A DNA stretch of 64,000 bases from Streptomyces sp. PH10-H1 (GCF_030063355.1 NZ_JASISZ010000002.1:1-64000), one strand, 5' to 3'. Positions 27,243 to 36,146 are shown, counted from the first letter of the stretch. Program-made: numbers and translations. The notes: generated from the sequence alone by a model not told the origin.

Positions 27243-28946
27243 GTGGCGGATCGGAGTACGGCTGCCGTCGGAGTGGCCAACGAGAGCGGCGAGCCGCCGC
27301 TCACCGCCCAGCAGGACGGGGCCACGCCCGACGAGACGACGGACCGGAAGAACCCCCAGGACGCGCAGGAAGAACCCCAGGACGAGGCAGAACGACAGCA
27401 CAAGGGGAAGAGCACGCCGCCCGAACTCCACAGTGGCCACAAACTCGCCCGGCGCTACCAGCTGGAGGAGTGCGTCACCCGCCTCGACGGCTTCAGCAGC
27501 TGGCGAGCCGTCGACGAGAAGCTGCGGCGCGCCGTCGGCATCCACCTCCTGCCCGCCAGCCACTCCCGGGCCCGCCAAGTACTCGCCGCCGCCCGTTCGG
27601 CCGCACTCCTCGGTGACCCCCGCTTCGTCCAAGTCCTCGACGCGGTCGAGGAGAACGACCTCGTCTACGTCATCCACGAATGGCTCCCCGACGCCGCCGC
27701 GCTCAGCGACACCCTGGCCTCGGGACCGCTGGAGCCCCACGACGCCTACCAGATGGTCAGCCAGGTCTCCCAGGCCATGGCCGCCGCTCACCGCGAGGGA
27801 CTGGCCCATCTGCGGCTCGGCCCCGGCTCCGTACTGCGCACCGGCTCCGGCCAGTACCGCATCCGCGGCCTCGCCGTCACCGCCGCGCTGCGCGGCCTGA
27901 AGTCCGAGCGCCCGCAGCGCGAGGACACCGAGGCGATCGGCGCGCTGCTGTACGCCTCACTCACCCAGCGCTGGCCCTACGCGGAGGACGCGTACGGCCT
28001 CACCGGCCTCCCCAAGGCCGTGGGCCTCGTCGCCCCCGACCAGGTACGGGCCGGGGTCCACCGCGGGCTGTCCGAGATCGCCATGCGCGCCCTCGTCAAC
28101 GAGGGCGCCACCGCCTCCCGCGAGGAGTCGCCCTGCACCACCCCGGAGGAGCTGGCCAAGGTGGTCGCCGGCCTCCCCCGTATCCGGCCCCCCGAGCCGG
28201 ACATCTCGCCGTACCAGCGCACCACGTACCAGCAGGGCCCGTACCGTCAGGCGCCCGCCGCGCCCCGGCCGGCGCCCGCCGCTCCGCCGCCGCCACCGGC
28301 CCTCCCCGGCCGCACCGGCAAGGTCCTCAAGTGGGCCGTCTCCGCGCTCCTGATCGCCGCGCTGGGCCTGGGCAGCTGGCAGCTCGCGGACACCCTCATG
28401 GGCCGTGAGGCGCAGACCGAGGGGGACAGCGGCACTTCCCAGCGGGCGGGACAGGACCCCAGCCACGCCCCGTCCGGCACACCGCTGGCCCTGTCGGCGG
28501 CCACCGAGTTCTCACCCCTGGACTCACCGATAGCAGCCGACAAGGCCGGATTCGCCATCGACGGCAAGAACGACACGTCCTGGATCACCAGCAACTACAA
28601 GGGTCAGTCGAACTTCGGCAATCTGCCCAACCGCATTCAGGGCAGTGGCATCATCGTCGATCTGGGCAGCCGGCGGCATGTCACCGGCGTCGACCTGGCG
28701 ATGTGGGCCCCCGGCCAGACGATCGAGGTGCTGGCCGCCGCGCCGGACGCCTCCCACCCCACCGCGCTCGCGGACTTCCCGCAGCGGCTGTCCCCGGCGT
28801 TCAAGGCCGGGAGCACCGCGCAGCTGTCCGCAGGCAAGTCCGTGGAGACGCGCTACGTCCTGATCCACATCACCGACCTGCCACCCGAGTCCAGTGGCGG
28901 CTTCCGTGGTGGCATCACGGAAATAAAGGTCCTCGGCGCGAGCTGA
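27243..28946 (+). CDS. MurJ-associated protein kinase-like membrane protein
   Basis: A 567-residue protein with a degenerate Ser/Thr-kinase fold: the N-terminal lobe is RYQLEECVTRLDGFSSWRAVDEKLRRAVGIHLL and the catalytic-loop region reads AAHREGLAHLRLGPGSVLRTGSGQYRIRGL instead of HRDxKxxN, so it lacks the catalytic residues and glycine-rich loop. A proline-rich linker, one membrane helix (VLKWAVSALLIAALGLGSWQLA) and an extracytoplasmic discoidin-like domain (FAIDGKNDTSWITSNYKG, GIIVDLGSRRHVTGVDLAMW) follow. GTG 27243 is supported by GGATGGGGAGG. It matches the pseudokinase part of M. tuberculosis MviN, which, when phosphorylated, binds FhaA to restrain wall synthesis; a similar role is inferred. 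Confidence 0.88.
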   Translation: MADRSTAAVGVANESGEPPLTAQQDGATPDETTDRKNPQDAQEEPQDEAERQHKGKSTPPELHSGHKLARRYQLEECVTRLDGFSSWRAVDEKLRRAVGIHLLPASHSRARQVLAAARSAALLGDPRFVQVLDAVEENDLVYVIHEWLPDAAALSDTLASGPLEPHDAYQMVSQVSQAMAAAHREGLAHLRLGPGSVLRTGSGQYRIRGLAVTAALRGLKSERPQREDTEAIGALLYASLTQRWPYAEDAYGLTGLPKAVGLVAPDQVRAGVHRGLSEIAMRALVNEGATASREESPCTTPEELAKVVAGLPRIRPPEPDISPYQRTTYQQGPYRQAPAAPRPAPAAPPPPPALPGRTGKVLKWAVSALLIAALGLGSWQLADTLMGREAQTEGDSGTSQRAGQDPSHAPSGTPLALSAATEFSPLDSPIAADKAGFAIDGKNDTSWITSNYKGQSNFGNLPNRIQGSGIIVDLGSRRHVTGVDLAMWAPGQTIEVLAAAPDASHPTALADFPQRLSPAFKAGSTAQLSAGKSVETRYVLIHITDLPPESSGGFRGGITEIKVLGAS

Positions 28947-28969
28947 GGGGCCGGACGGGGGAGGCGCTT

Positions 28970-29647
28970 GTGGATGCGGATAGCAAGCCCGGCGAGGAGG
29001 CCAGCGACGCTGATCTCCTCGCCCGGCACGTCGCGGGGGACCCCGATGCCTTCGGGGAGATCGTCCGGCGCCACCGCGACCGCCTGTGGGCGGTCGCCCT
29101 GCGCACCCTGGGGGACCGCGAAGAGGCCGCAGACGCCGTCCAGGACGCCCTGGTGTCCGCCTTCCGTGCGGCACACACCTTCCGGGGCCAGTCCGCCGTC
29201 ACCACCTGGCTGCACCGCATCACCGTGAACGCCTGCCTGGACCGGGCGCGCAAGACCGCATCCCGCCGCACCGCCCCCGTCTCCGACGAGGATCGCTTCG
29301 AGACCCTCCTCGAACCCCATGAATCCGCCGAGGCGCCCGCGGTGCGCGGGGAACTCCACCGCGAACTGATCACCGCACTAGCCACCCTTCCTCCCGAGCA
29401 GCGCGCCGCGCTCGTGCTGGTGGACATGCAGGGCTACCCGGTCGCCGAGGCCGCCGCCGTACTCAATGTGCCGACCGGAACCGTGAAAAGCAGATGCGCG
29501 CGCGGCCGGGCACGACTCCTCCCACTCCTCACTCATCTGCGCGCCGACCCAGGGGGTAGCGCGGACCCCGGCGGGGGAAGGAACCGGGCGGAGGGGACAT
29601 CCGTCCCAGAGACGGCAACGGAAAAGGGCGGAGGTGGCCACCAGTGA
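28970..29647 (+). CDS. sigM: ECF sigma factor SigM/SigT type
   Basis: An extracytoplasmic-function sigma factor of 225 residues. Region 2 is DLLARHVAGDPDAFGEIVRRHRDRLWAVALRTLGDREEAADAVQDALVSAFRAAHTFRGQSAVTTWLHRITVNACLDRAR. Region 4 is LPPEQRAALVLVDMQGYPVAEAAAVLNVPTGTVKSRCARGRARLL. GTG 28970 follows a GGGGGAGG site. The stop overlaps the anti-sigma start by four bases (GTGA). By position it matches S. coelicolor SCO3892 (named SigT in nitrogen-stress work) and M. tuberculosis SigM, which lies between mviN and trxB in the same order. A glycine-rich C-terminal tail of about 35 residues is extra. Confidence 0.93.
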   Translation: MDADSKPGEEASDADLLARHVAGDPDAFGEIVRRHRDRLWAVALRTLGDREEAADAVQDALVSAFRAAHTFRGQSAVTTWLHRITVNACLDRARKTASRRTAPVSDEDRFETLLEPHESAEAPAVRGELHRELITALATLPPEQRAALVLVDMQGYPVAEAAAVLNVPTGTVKSRCARGRARLLPLLTHLRADPGGSADPGGGRNRAEGTSVPETATEKGGGGHQ

Positions 29648-30537
29648 CTTCGACGACGGGGATGGACTCCCACCCCGAGGTCTCGGAGATCTCGGACCTG
29701 GCCGAAGGCATCCTTCCGCCGGGCCGCTCCGCGGACGTACGCGGCCATCTCGACACCTGCGGGCTCTGCGCGGACGTGCGTACCTCGCTGGACGAGATCC
29801 GCAATCTGCTCGGCACACTCCCCGGCCCGCCGCGGATGCCTGCCGACATCGCCGGCCGCATCGACGCGGCGCTGGCCGCCGAAGCGCTCCTCGACTCGAC
29901 GGCACCGGCGGATGTTTCACGTGGAACACCCGCCGCCGCGACGGTTCCACGTGGAACAGCGCCGACGGCCGACCGCCCCGAGGGCCGCTCCCCGGCCCCG
30001 GCCGGACCGGGACGCGACCGCGCCCGCCCCCGGCGCCGCAGGGCCAGGACACTGCTCATCGCGGCCTCCACCGTCGCCGTACTGGGTCTGGGCGGCATCC
30101 TCGTCAACTCCATCGGCCCGGGAAGCAGCAACAGCGCCAAGGGCACCAGCGCCGTCTCGTCTCCCCGGGCGGGCGACGAGAGCGTCAAGAAGAGCAGCAT
30201 CGCGCCTGGTGGCGACCTGCAGGTGCGCGTCCATGAACTCCTGCGGTCCGCGCCGGGCTCGGGCGGCGACGTGCAGTCCCCGGCACTCGGCGGCGAGACC
30301 ACCCCCACCGAGACGGTGCGCGGTACCGGGGCACTGGTCCCGGCCTGTGTCAAGAACGCCATCCACCGCACCGAGCAGCCGCTCGCCGCCGCGCACGAAC
30401 CCTACGAGGGGACCGACTCCTATCTCGTGGTCCTGCCCCATCCCGGCGACAAGGCCCGCGTCGACGCGTATGTCGTGGACGCCTCCTGCTCCACCGCGCC
30501 GGGCCGGGTACTGCACGAGGACACGTACGCGCGCTAA
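29644..30537 (+). CDS. Zinc-type membrane anti-sigma factor
   Basis: A 297-residue anti-sigma factor that should hold the sigma factor encoded just upstream at the membrane. The zinc-binding motif HxxxCxxC is seen as HLDTCGLC near residue 40. A long alanine/proline linker follows, then one membrane helix (RTLLIAASTVAVLGLGGILVNSI) and an extracytoplasmic domain with two cysteines (PACVKN, DASCST). Two parS palindromes (29914 and 29944) lie in the linker and encode VSRGT and VPRGT. GTG 29644 overlaps the sigma stop by four bases, giving translational coupling. In S. coelicolor the corresponding protein is RstA; the mycobacterial one is RsmA. Confidence 0.88.
   Translation: MTSTTGMDSHPEVSEISDLAEGILPPGRSADVRGHLDTCGLCADVRTSLDEIRNLLGTLPGPPRMPADIAGRIDAALAAEALLDSTAPADVSRGTPAAATVPRGTAPTADRPEGRSPAPAGPGRDRARPRRRRARTLLIAASTVAVLGLGGILVNSIGPGSSNSAKGTSAVSSPRAGDESVKKSSIAPGGDLQVRVHELLRSAPGSGGDVQSPALGGETTPTETVRGTGALVPACVKNAIHRTEQPLAAAHEPYEGTDSYLVVLPHPGDKARVDAYVVDASCSTAPGRVLHEDTYAR
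29914..29927. promoter_or_regulatory. parS-like site inside the anti-sigma gene
   Basis: GTTTCACGTGGAAC, one half matching the consensus and the other half the variant found elsewhere in this window. It lies in the linker-coding part of the anti-sigma gene, 16 bases before the next parS. Confidence 0.75.
29944..29957. promoter_or_regulatory. parS site inside the anti-sigma gene
   Basis: GTTCCACGTGGAAC, a perfect 14-bp palindrome identical to the 7516, 20938, 20983, 31991 and 58223 cores. The flanking bases do not extend the symmetry. Confidence 0.85.
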
Positions 30538-30552
30538 CGGCGTACGGCCACG

Positions 30553-30578
30553 GGAATGCTGGACCCTTAGGATCCGTT
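30553..30578 (+). promoter_or_regulatory. Sigma-R-type promoter of trxBA
   Basis: GGAAT at 30553-30557, exactly 18 bases, then GTT at 30576-30578. This is the sigma-R consensus (GGAAT-N18/19-GTT) of the thiol-oxidative-stress regulon, known to drive trxBA in S. coelicolor. It ends 60 bases before the trxB start codon, a normal leader length. Confidence 0.88.
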
Positions 30579-30638
30579 AGGCAGGACGAGAGTCCCGCCA
30601 GGGCCCCGCAGTAGTCGGTAGAGACGAGGAAGACACCC

Positions 30639-31589
30639 GTGAGCGACGTCCGTAACGTGATCATCATCGGATCCGGGCCTGCGGGCTATACAGCCGCGCT
30701 GTACACCGCGCGCGCCGCCCTGAAGCCGTTGGTCTTTGAGGGATCGGTCACCGCCGGCGGGGCCCTGATGAACACCACCGAGGTGGAGAACTTCCCCGGT
30801 TTCCGCGAGGGCATCATGGGCCCGGACCTCATGGACAACATGCGCGCCCAGGCCGAGCGCTTCGGCGCCGAGCTGATCCCGGACGACGTGGTCGCGGTCG
30901 ACCTCAGCGGTGACATCAAGACCGTCACCGACACCGAGGGCACCGTCCACCGGGCGAAGACGATCATCGTCACCACCGGCTCCCAGCACCGCAAGCTGAA
31001 CCTCCCCAATGAGGACCAGCTCTCCGGGCGCGGTGTCTCCTGGTGTGCCACCTGCGACGGCTTCTTCTTCAAGGACCAGGACATCGCCGTCATCGGCGGC
31101 GGTGACACGGCGATCGAGGAAGCGACCTTCCTCTCCCGCTTCGCCAAGACCGTGACGATCGTCCACCGCCGCGACAGCCTGCGTGCCTCCATGGCCATGC
31201 AGGAACGCGCGTTCGCCGACCCGAAGATCTCGTTCGTGTGGGACAGCGAGGTCGCGGAGATCCACGGCGAGCACAAGCTGTCCGGCCTCACCCTGCGCAG
31301 CACCAAGACCGGTGAGACCTCGGAGCTGCCCGTCACCGGGCTGTTCATCGCCATCGGCCACGACCCGCGCACCGAGCTGTTCAAGGGCGTGCTGGACCTG
31401 GACGCCGAGGGCTACCTCACTGTCGACGCGCCCGGCACCCGTACGAACATCCCCGGAGTGTTCGCCGCCGGTGACGTCGTGGACCACACCTACCGTCAGG
31501 CGATCACAGCAGCCGGTACGGGCTGCTCGGCCGCGCTGGACGCCGAACGCTTCCTCGCCGCCCTCGCGGACGCCGAGAAGACCGCCTGA
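30639..31589 (+). CDS. trxB: Thioredoxin reductase
   Basis: An NADPH-dependent flavoenzyme of 316 residues that reduces thioredoxin. The FAD site is [29 protein letters not shown]; the redox pair is Cys136 and Cys139 in WCATCDG; the NADPH site is [31 protein letters not shown]; and the C-terminal FAD contact is [37 protein letters not shown] 30639 is preceded by GACGAGGAAG. It is the first gene of trxB-trxA and lies behind a sigma-R-type promoter. Confidence 0.98.
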   Translation: MSDVRNVIIIGSGPAGYTAALYTARAALKPLVFEGSVTAGGALMNTTEVENFPGFREGIMGPDLMDNMRAQAERFGAELIPDDVVAVDLSGDIKTVTDTEGTVHRAKTIIVTTGSQHRKLNLPNEDQLSGRGVSWCATCDGFFFKDQDIAVIGGGDTAIEEATFLSRFAKTVTIVHRRDSLRASMAMQERAFADPKISFVWDSEVAEIHGEHKLSGLTLRSTKTGETSELPVTGLFIAIGHDPRTELFKGVLDLDAEGYLTVDAPGTRTNIPGVFAAGDVVDHTYRQAITAAGTGCSAALDAERFLAALADAEKTA

Positions 31590-31635
31590 CCCCCAGACCA
31601 TCTTCCCCACACGTATCAAGACTGAGGAGACTGCC

Positions 31636-31974
31636 GTGGCCGGCAAGACCAAGATTGTGACCGACGCGACCTTCGCCGAAGAGGTACTCGGCAGCGACAA
31701 GCCGGTGCTCGTCGACTTCTGGGCCGAGTGGTGCGGACCGTGCCGGCAGATCGCCCCCTCCCTGGAGGCGATCGCCGAGGAGCACGCCGAGGACATCACC
31801 ATCGTCAAGCTGAACATCGACGAGAACCCGGTCACCGCCGCCAAGTACGGCGTGATGTCGATCCCGACCCTCAACGTCTACAAGGGCGGCGAGGTCGTGA
31901 AGACCATCGTCGGCGCCAAGCCGAAGGCCGCCATCAAGCGCGAGCTCGCCGACTTCATCGGCGACGCCGTCTGA
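31636..31974 (+). CDS. trxA: Thioredoxin
   Basis: A 112-residue classical thioredoxin with the active site WCGPC (Cys33, Cys36) in [22 protein letters not shown] and the cis-proline loop [16 protein letters not shown]. It is reduced by the TrxB encoded 46 bases upstream. GTG 31636 is chosen because TGAGGAGA precedes it. The pair is part of the thiol-stress response. The mycobacterial amidase gene cwlM that follows trxC in M. tuberculosis is not present here; the next gene is on the other strand. Confidence 0.98.
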   Translation: MAGKTKIVTDATFAEEVLGSDKPVLVDFWAEWCGPCRQIAPSLEAIAEEHAEDITIVKLNIDENPVTAAKYGVMSIPTLNVYKGGEVVKTIVGAKPKAAIKRELADFIGDAV

Positions 31975-31990
31975 CGCGACGCCGTCCGGC

Positions 31991-32004
31991 GTTCCACGTG
32001 GAAC
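31991..32004. promoter_or_regulatory. parS site after trxA
   Basis: GTTCCACGTGGAAC, 16 bases past the trxA stop codon. Its last four bases (GAAC) are also the first four of the terminator stem at 32001. Confidence 0.85.
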
Positions 32005-32034
32005 AGGCCCGCTCCTTCCGGAGCGGGCCTGTTC
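32001..32034 (+). terminator. Terminator between trxA and the acetyltransferase gene
   Basis: Perfect 15-bp arms, 32001-32015 (GAACAGGCCCGCTCC) and 32020-32034, with a TTCC loop. It ends trxBA transcription and, being symmetrical and 22 bases beyond the opposing gene's stop, may serve both directions. Confidence 0.92.
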
Positions 32035-32056
32035 TCGTTCCGGGCATCCATGACGC

Positions 32057-32674
32057 CTACAGCGGTCTCAGGACCGGTTCCTTCTGGACCGCGCCGAGCA
32101 GCCGGTCGATCGCCATCTCGACGTCTTCCTTCCAGGAGATCGCCGATCGCATCTCCAGCCGCAGCCGCGGATACCGCGGATGCGCACGCACTGTCTTGAA
32201 GCCCACCGCCAGCAGATGGTCGGCCGGCAGCACGCACCCCGGTTCTGACCACTTCGCGTCGCCGAACGCCTCAACCGCTTTGACTCCGCGCCGCACCAGA
32301 TCCTTGGCGATCGTCTGCACCAGGACCCGCCCGATGCCCTGCCCCTGAAACCCGGGCATGATCCTGGCGGTCATCAGCTGCACCGCGTCCGGTGATACCG
32401 GGCTGGTGGGAAAGGCCATCGAACGCGGCACATACGCCGGAGGGGCATAGAGAACGAAGCCGGCCGGGACGTCGTCGACGTACACCACGCGTCCGCACGA
32501 GCCCCACTCCAGCAGCACCGCGGAGATCCACGCCTCTTTCTCCAGTTCCGGCTTACCGGCCTGGACGGCCGCCTCACCGCTTACCGGATCGAGTTCCCAG
32601 AAGACGCACGATCTGCAGCGCTTGGGGAGATCCGAGAGGTTGTCCAGCGTGAGCGGAACGAGCCGACGCCCCAT
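32057..32674 (-). CDS. GNAT-family N-acetyltransferase
   Basis: A 205-residue acetyltransferase. The acetyl-CoA motif A is visible as LMTARIMPGFQGQGIGRVLVQTIAKDLVRRGVKAVEAFGD (Q-x-x-G-x-G type). The N-terminal part contains a CxxC (CRSCVFWEL) that may bind zinc or be structural. The substrate is unknown; the middle contains GRVVYVDDVPAGFVLYAPPAYVPRS. The gene lies between trxA (convergent) and parB (same strand) as in S. coelicolor (SCO3888 by my recollection). A short overlapping frame just upstream could be co-translated. Confidence 0.88.
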   Translation of the reverse strand: MGRRLVPLTLDNLSDLPKRCRSCVFWELDPVSGEAAVQAGKPELEKEAWISAVLLEWGSCGRVVYVDDVPAGFVLYAPPAYVPRSMAFPTSPVSPDAVQLMTARIMPGFQGQGIGRVLVQTIAKDLVRRGVKAVEAFGDAKWSEPGCVLPADHLLAVGFKTVRAHPRYPRLRLEMRSAISWKEDVEMAIDRLLGAVQKEPVLRPL

Positions 32675-32805
32675 ATGGCCAGGCCCTCATTTCTGTCGCG
32701 AACCAAACTGCCCACGAATCCCCCTACCGCTCCCAGGCCCAGTCCTGCCGCCACCAGAGCGGCCATGTGCCGCTCGTGCTCCAGTCCGACCTTCGCCGCA
32801 CGCAT
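32581..32805 (-). CDS. Possible small hydrophobic protein
   Basis: A 74-residue frame beginning MRAAKVGLEHERHMAALVAAGLGLGAVGGFVGSLVRDRNEGLAIWGVGS with one likely membrane helix (MAALVAAGLGLGAVGGFVGSLV). The ATG at 32805 has a strong upstream GGGGAGGG. However its 3' third overlaps the first 94 bases of the acetyltransferase gene in another frame, so the C-terminus may be shadow sequence. It may be a genuine small gene or a leader frame coupled to the acetyltransferase. Codon bias in the non-overlapping part is compatible with coding. Confidence 0.4.
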   Translation of the reverse strand: MRAAKVGLEHERHMAALVAAGLGLGAVGGFVGSLVRDRNEGLAIWGVGSFRSRWTTSRISPSAADRASSGNSIR

Positions 32806-32935
32806 GGGCTTCCCTCCCCGGAGAGGATCCCTACCCCTACGCATCGTAGTCGCGCCCCCTGTCCCGCGACACGTAGGGAAAGCAAAGAGCGGGTGGCGTT
32901 CCGACCGGAACACCACCCGCTCCGCCGAGCGGGAC

Positions 32936-34030
32936 TCATTCGACGTCGTCGTCGGACTCCTCGTCCAGCCTGCTTTCCAGGACCTTGCCCTCACCCGGGG
33001 CCATCGTCCCCAGGATCCGCTCCAGATCCTCTATCGAAGCGAACTCCACAACGATCTTTCCGCGCTTCTGCCCCAGGTCGACCTTCACCCGGGTATCGAA
33101 GCGATCCGAGAGCCGGGTGGCGAGATTGGTCAGTGCCGGGGACACCCGCCGGCCCGCCCGCGGACCCGCCGCCTTCTTCGCGCTCTTCGGCTCCGCGTTC
33201 ATCAGGGTCACGATCTCTTCGACCGCCCGCACCGAGAGCCCCTCGGCCACGATCCGGTGCGCCAGCAGATCCTGGTCCTCCCCGTCCTCCAGTGAGAGCA
33301 GGGCGCGCGCATGCCCGAAGGAGATCACTCCGGCCGCGACCCGTCGCTGAACGGGAGCCGAGAGCTTCAGCAGCCGCAGCGTGTTGGAGACCTGTGAACG
33401 CGAGCGCCCGATCCGGTCGGCCAGCTGCTCATGGGTGCAGGCGAAGTCACGCAGCAGCTGGTCGTATGCTGCCGCCTCCTCCAGCGGGTTCAGCTGGGCA
33501 CGATGGAGGTTCTCCAGGAGCGCGTCCAGAAGAAGCTTCTCGTCATCGGTCGCCCGGACGATCGCGGGGATGTTCTCCAGACCGGCTTCACGGCAGGCCC
33601 GCCACCGGCGCTCGCCCATGATGAGCTCATAGCGCTCGGCACCCGACTGCCGCACCACGACCGGCTGGAGCAGCCCCACCTCCTTGATGGAGGTGATGAG
33701 CTCGTTCAGCGCGTCCTCGTCGAACACCTCACGGGGCTGACGGGAGTTCGGCGTGATCGAGTCGATCGGCAGTTCGGCGAAGTACGCGCTCGGTGCCGGG
33801 GGCGCCTCGGCCGGCAGATCGGGCTCCGTTTCACGTGAAACGGGGATCTCGACCACTGGCGGGGCGTCATGGGTTCTGCGGTCCACCAGGCCGGCGACCT
33901 TCGTGGCCGCCAGCATGCTCCGGTCTGCGGTCAGAATCGGTACCGCCGACGGCGATGTGCCCGCCGTTGACGGTGCGGCCGGGATCAGCGCGCCTAGACC
34001 ACGGCCGAGCCCTCTGCGTCGATCACTCAC
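32936..34030 (-). CDS. parB: Chromosome-partitioning protein ParB
   Basis: ParB binds parS and spreads or clamps around it to build the origin-proximal segregation complex. The 364-residue protein contains the CTP-binding N-domain ([46 protein letters not shown], then [21 protein letters not shown]), the parS-reading helix-turn-helix ([23 protein letters not shown]) and a C-terminal dimerisation domain ([28 protein letters not shown]). The N-terminal 60 residues are low-complexity and the region encoding PVSRETEP carries a perfect consensus parS. Its start overlaps the parA stop by four bases. Confidence 0.97.
   Translation of the reverse strand: MSDRRRGLGRGLGALIPAAPSTAGTSPSAVPILTADRSMLAATKVAGLVDRRTHDAPPVVEIPVSRETEPDLPAEAPPAPSAYFAELPIDSITPNSRQPREVFDEDALNELITSIKEVGLLQPVVVRQSGAERYELIMGERRWRACREAGLENIPAIVRATDDEKLLLDALLENLHRAQLNPLEEAAAYDQLLRDFACTHEQLADRIGRSRSQVSNTLRLLKLSAPVQRRVAAGVISFGHARALLSLEDGEDQDLLAHRIVAEGLSVRAVEEIVTLMNAEPKSAKKAAGPRAGRRVSPALTNLATRLSDRFDTRVKVDLGQKRGKIVVEFASIEDLERILGTMAPGEGKVLESRLDEESDDDVE
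33828..33841. promoter_or_regulatory. Consensus parS inside parB
   Basis: GTTTCACGTGAAAC, the exact universal parS sequence, in the 5' part of parB where it encodes VSRET in the N-terminal linker. Confidence 0.95.
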
Positions 34031-35229
34031 TGGATCCCCTCCGACATGCTGTGCTGATCCTGCTCATTGGTGCCCTCGGCGCCGCGCAACGCCATCTCGC
34101 GCGCCGCTTCGAGGTAGGACAGTGCCCCGCTGGAACCCGGATCATAGGTCAGCACGGTCTGGCCGTAGCTGGGTGCCTCTGAGATCCGGACCGAGCGCGG
34201 GATGCTCGTGCGCAGCACTTCCTTGCCGAAGTGGGTGCGCACCTCATCCGCGACCTGGGCGGCGAGCCGGGTCCGGCCGTCGTACATGGTCAACAGGATG
34301 GTGGATACATGCAGCTTGGGGTTGAGATGAGCGCGGACCAGATCCACGTTCTTCAGGAGCTGCCCCAGGCCTTCCAGCGCGTAGTACTCGCACTGGATCG
34401 GGATGACCACCTCGGCCCCGGCCACCAGCGCGTTCACGGTCAGCAGGCCGAGTGAGGGCGGACAGTCGATGAGGACATAGTCCAGCGGCTGCTCATAGGC
34501 CTCGATGGCCCGCTGCAGCCGGCTCTCCCGGGCCACCAGGGACACCAGCTCGATCTCGGCGCCCGCGAGGTCGATCGTGGCGGGCGCACAGAACAAGCCC
34601 TCGACATCGAGGACCGGCTGCACCACCTCGGAGAGTGGTCTGCTCTCCACCAGGACGTCGTAGATCGACGGCACATCGGCATGGTGGTCGATCCCCAGCG
34701 CCGTGGAGGCGTTGCCCTGGGGATCCAGATCGATCACCAGCACGCGCGCGCCGTGCAGCGCGAGCGAAGCGGCGAGATTGACCGTGGTCGTGGTCTTTCC
34801 GACCCCGCCCTTCTGATTGGCAACCACCATCACTCGGGTGTGAGCCGGCCGGGGAAGTCCCTCACCGGCCCGACCGAGTGCCTCGACCGCCAACTGGGCG
34901 GCGCGACCGATGGGGGTGTCGTCCAGCGGGGGCAATGTTTCACGTGAAACATCACCCCCGAATGATTCGGAACGGGGACCGGGGACCGGATCGGTCATCG
35001 GCCCCGCGATGTTGGCGTCGGACCGCAAGGATTCACTCTCCTCGACTACAGGCTCGCAATGAACAGAGCCTGCCATGCTTTCGGGGTCGTGAACCAGCGA
35101 GGCCCGGCTGCCTGTGGATGAATCCACCTCATGAGCCGACTTCGGGGGCTTCTTGGCGCGCGCCTCAGCTGCGGCACGACCGCGACTGAGGACTCCTGGG
35201 AGCAGGGAGCGACGTTTCACGTGGAACAC
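34027..35229 (-). CDS. parA: Chromosome-partitioning ATPase ParA
   Basis: A Walker-type ATPase that moves or positions ParB-parS complexes; in Streptomyces it matters during sporulation and at the hyphal tip. The deviant Walker motif is [25 protein letters not shown] (near residue 140 of the longest form). Also seen: [19 protein letters not shown] and [18 protein letters not shown]. The start is uncertain. GTG 35229 begins a long poorly conserved N-terminus whose first residues (MFHVKR) are themselves encoded by a parS site; ATG 35076 and ATG 34998 are alternatives and none has a good ribosome-binding site. A second parS (34937) lies inside the N-terminal part. Confidence 0.95.
   Translation of the reverse strand: MFHVKRRSLLPGVLSRGRAAAEARAKKPPKSAHEVDSSTGSRASLVHDPESMAGSVHCEPVVEESESLRSDANIAGPMTDPVPGPRSESFGGDVSRETLPPLDDTPIGRAAQLAVEALGRAGEGLPRPAHTRVMVVANQKGGVGKTTTTVNLAASLALHGARVLVIDLDPQGNASTALGIDHHADVPSIYDVLVESRPLSEVVQPVLDVEGLFCAPATIDLAGAEIELVSLVARESRLQRAIEAYEQPLDYVLIDCPPSLGLLTVNALVAGAEVVIPIQCEYYALEGLGQLLKNVDLVRAHLNPKLHVSTILLTMYDGRTRLAAQVADEVRTHFGKEVLRTSIPRSVRISEAPSYGQTVLTYDPGSSGALSYLEAAREMALRGAEGTNEQDQHSMSEGIQ
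34937..34950. promoter_or_regulatory. Consensus parS inside parA
   Basis: GTTTCACGTGAAAC, exact consensus, encoding VSRET in the N-terminal linker of ParA ([11 protein letters not shown]). Symmetry extends to TGTTTCACGTGAAACA. Confidence 0.95.
35214..35227. promoter_or_regulatory. parS-like site at the parA 5' end
   Basis: GTTTCACGTGGAAC overlaps the codons just after the farthest upstream parA start. If parA starts further in, the site lies in its leader, where ParB could repress the operon. Confidence 0.75.
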
Positions 35230-35309
35230 GATGCACAGCGTTGTGCCCGTTATCTCGAAGACACTCCGAATTATGTCGTTTTGGCCGTTTGTATGGAGTA
35301 GAACGCGGC

Positions 35310-36056
35310 TCAGAACCGGCGTCGGCCCGGGTTCTTCGCCGCCCTGCTCGCCCGCGCCGCCTTGGCCCTGCGGGTCGCCGCCCGTACACCACCGGGGCTC
35401 TCCCCGACCAGCACCCGCACCACGGTCGACAGCGGGTCCACCACACCCTCACCGACCTGTACCACCGACGTCTTCACCGCACCGAGCCGGCCGAGCGCGG
35501 CTCGCGCCGCCTTCAGCTCATCCTCGGCCGTGTCGCCCTTCAGCACCGTCATCTCGCCGTGCGGACGCAGCAGCGGAAGTCCCCAGCCGGCCAGCCGCTC
35601 CAGCGGAGCCACCGCCCGCGCCGTCACCACATCCACCGCCGGGAGCTTCCCCACCATCTCCTCGGCGCGCCCCCGCACCACGGTGACATTGGACAGGCCC
35701 AGAAGCTTGACCACCTCATCCAGGAACGTGGTCCTCCGCAGCAGCGGCTCCAGCAGCGTGATCTGCAGATCCGGCCGGGCCAGTGCCAGCGGAATCCCCG
35801 GCAGCCCCGCCCCGGAACCCACATCGCACACCGTCATGTCCCGCGGAATCACCTCGGACAGCACCGCGCAGTTCAGCAGATGCCGCTCCCACAGCCGGGG
35901 CACCTCACGAGGACCGATCAGACCCCGGCGCACACCCGCGTCGGCCAGCAGCTCCGCATAGCGGACCGCATCGGCGAAACGCTCGCCGAACACTGCCTGC
36001 GCCTGCTCGGGCGGCGCGGGAAGCTCCGCCGCCGCCTCCGCTGCTGCCTCCGTCAC
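35310..36056 (-). CDS. rsmG: 16S rRNA (guanine-N7)-methyltransferase RsmG
   Basis: RsmG (GidB) uses S-adenosylmethionine to methylate a guanine in the 530 loop of 16S rRNA; its loss gives low-level streptomycin resistance. The 248-residue protein shows the SAM site [40 protein letters not shown] and the family motif [15 protein letters not shown] 36056 has AAAGGACA upstream. An Ala/Arg-rich basic tail ([24 protein letters not shown]) is longer than in E. coli. It is upstream of parA in the leftward cluster, with a hairpin separating it from jag. Confidence 0.96.
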   Translation of the reverse strand: MTEAAAEAAAELPAPPEQAQAVFGERFADAVRYAELLADAGVRRGLIGPREVPRLWERHLLNCAVLSEVIPRDMTVCDVGSGAGLPGIPLALARPDLQITLLEPLLRRTTFLDEVVKLLGLSNVTVVRGRAEEMVGKLPAVDVVTARAVAPLERLAGWGLPLLRPHGEMTVLKGDTAEDELKAARAALGRLGAVKTSVVQVGEGVVDPLSTVVRVLVGESPGGVRAATRRAKAARASRAAKNPGRRRF

Positions 36057-36116
36057 GAGGACTGTCCTTTCTGTCGCTCCCGTTGCCGCGTACCGCGACC
36101 ACCAGGCTTACAAGGA

Positions 36117-36146
36117 TCGGCCCCGTCTGCGAGCAGACGGGGCCGA
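36117..36146 (-). terminator. Hairpin between jag and rsmG
   Basis: Arms 36117-36130 (TCGGCCCCGTCTGC) and 36133-36146 are perfectly complementary; the loop will in practice be four to six bases. It lies 33 bases past the jag stop and ends the rpmH-rnpA-yidD-yidC-jag unit, so rsmG-parA-parB probably has its own promoter. Confidence 0.88.

Noticed and set aside
24977..27442. An 821-codon minus-strand frame opposite murJ.
   Set aside because: Shadow of murJ; composition is Asp/Gly/Val/Arg-rich with no recognisable motif.
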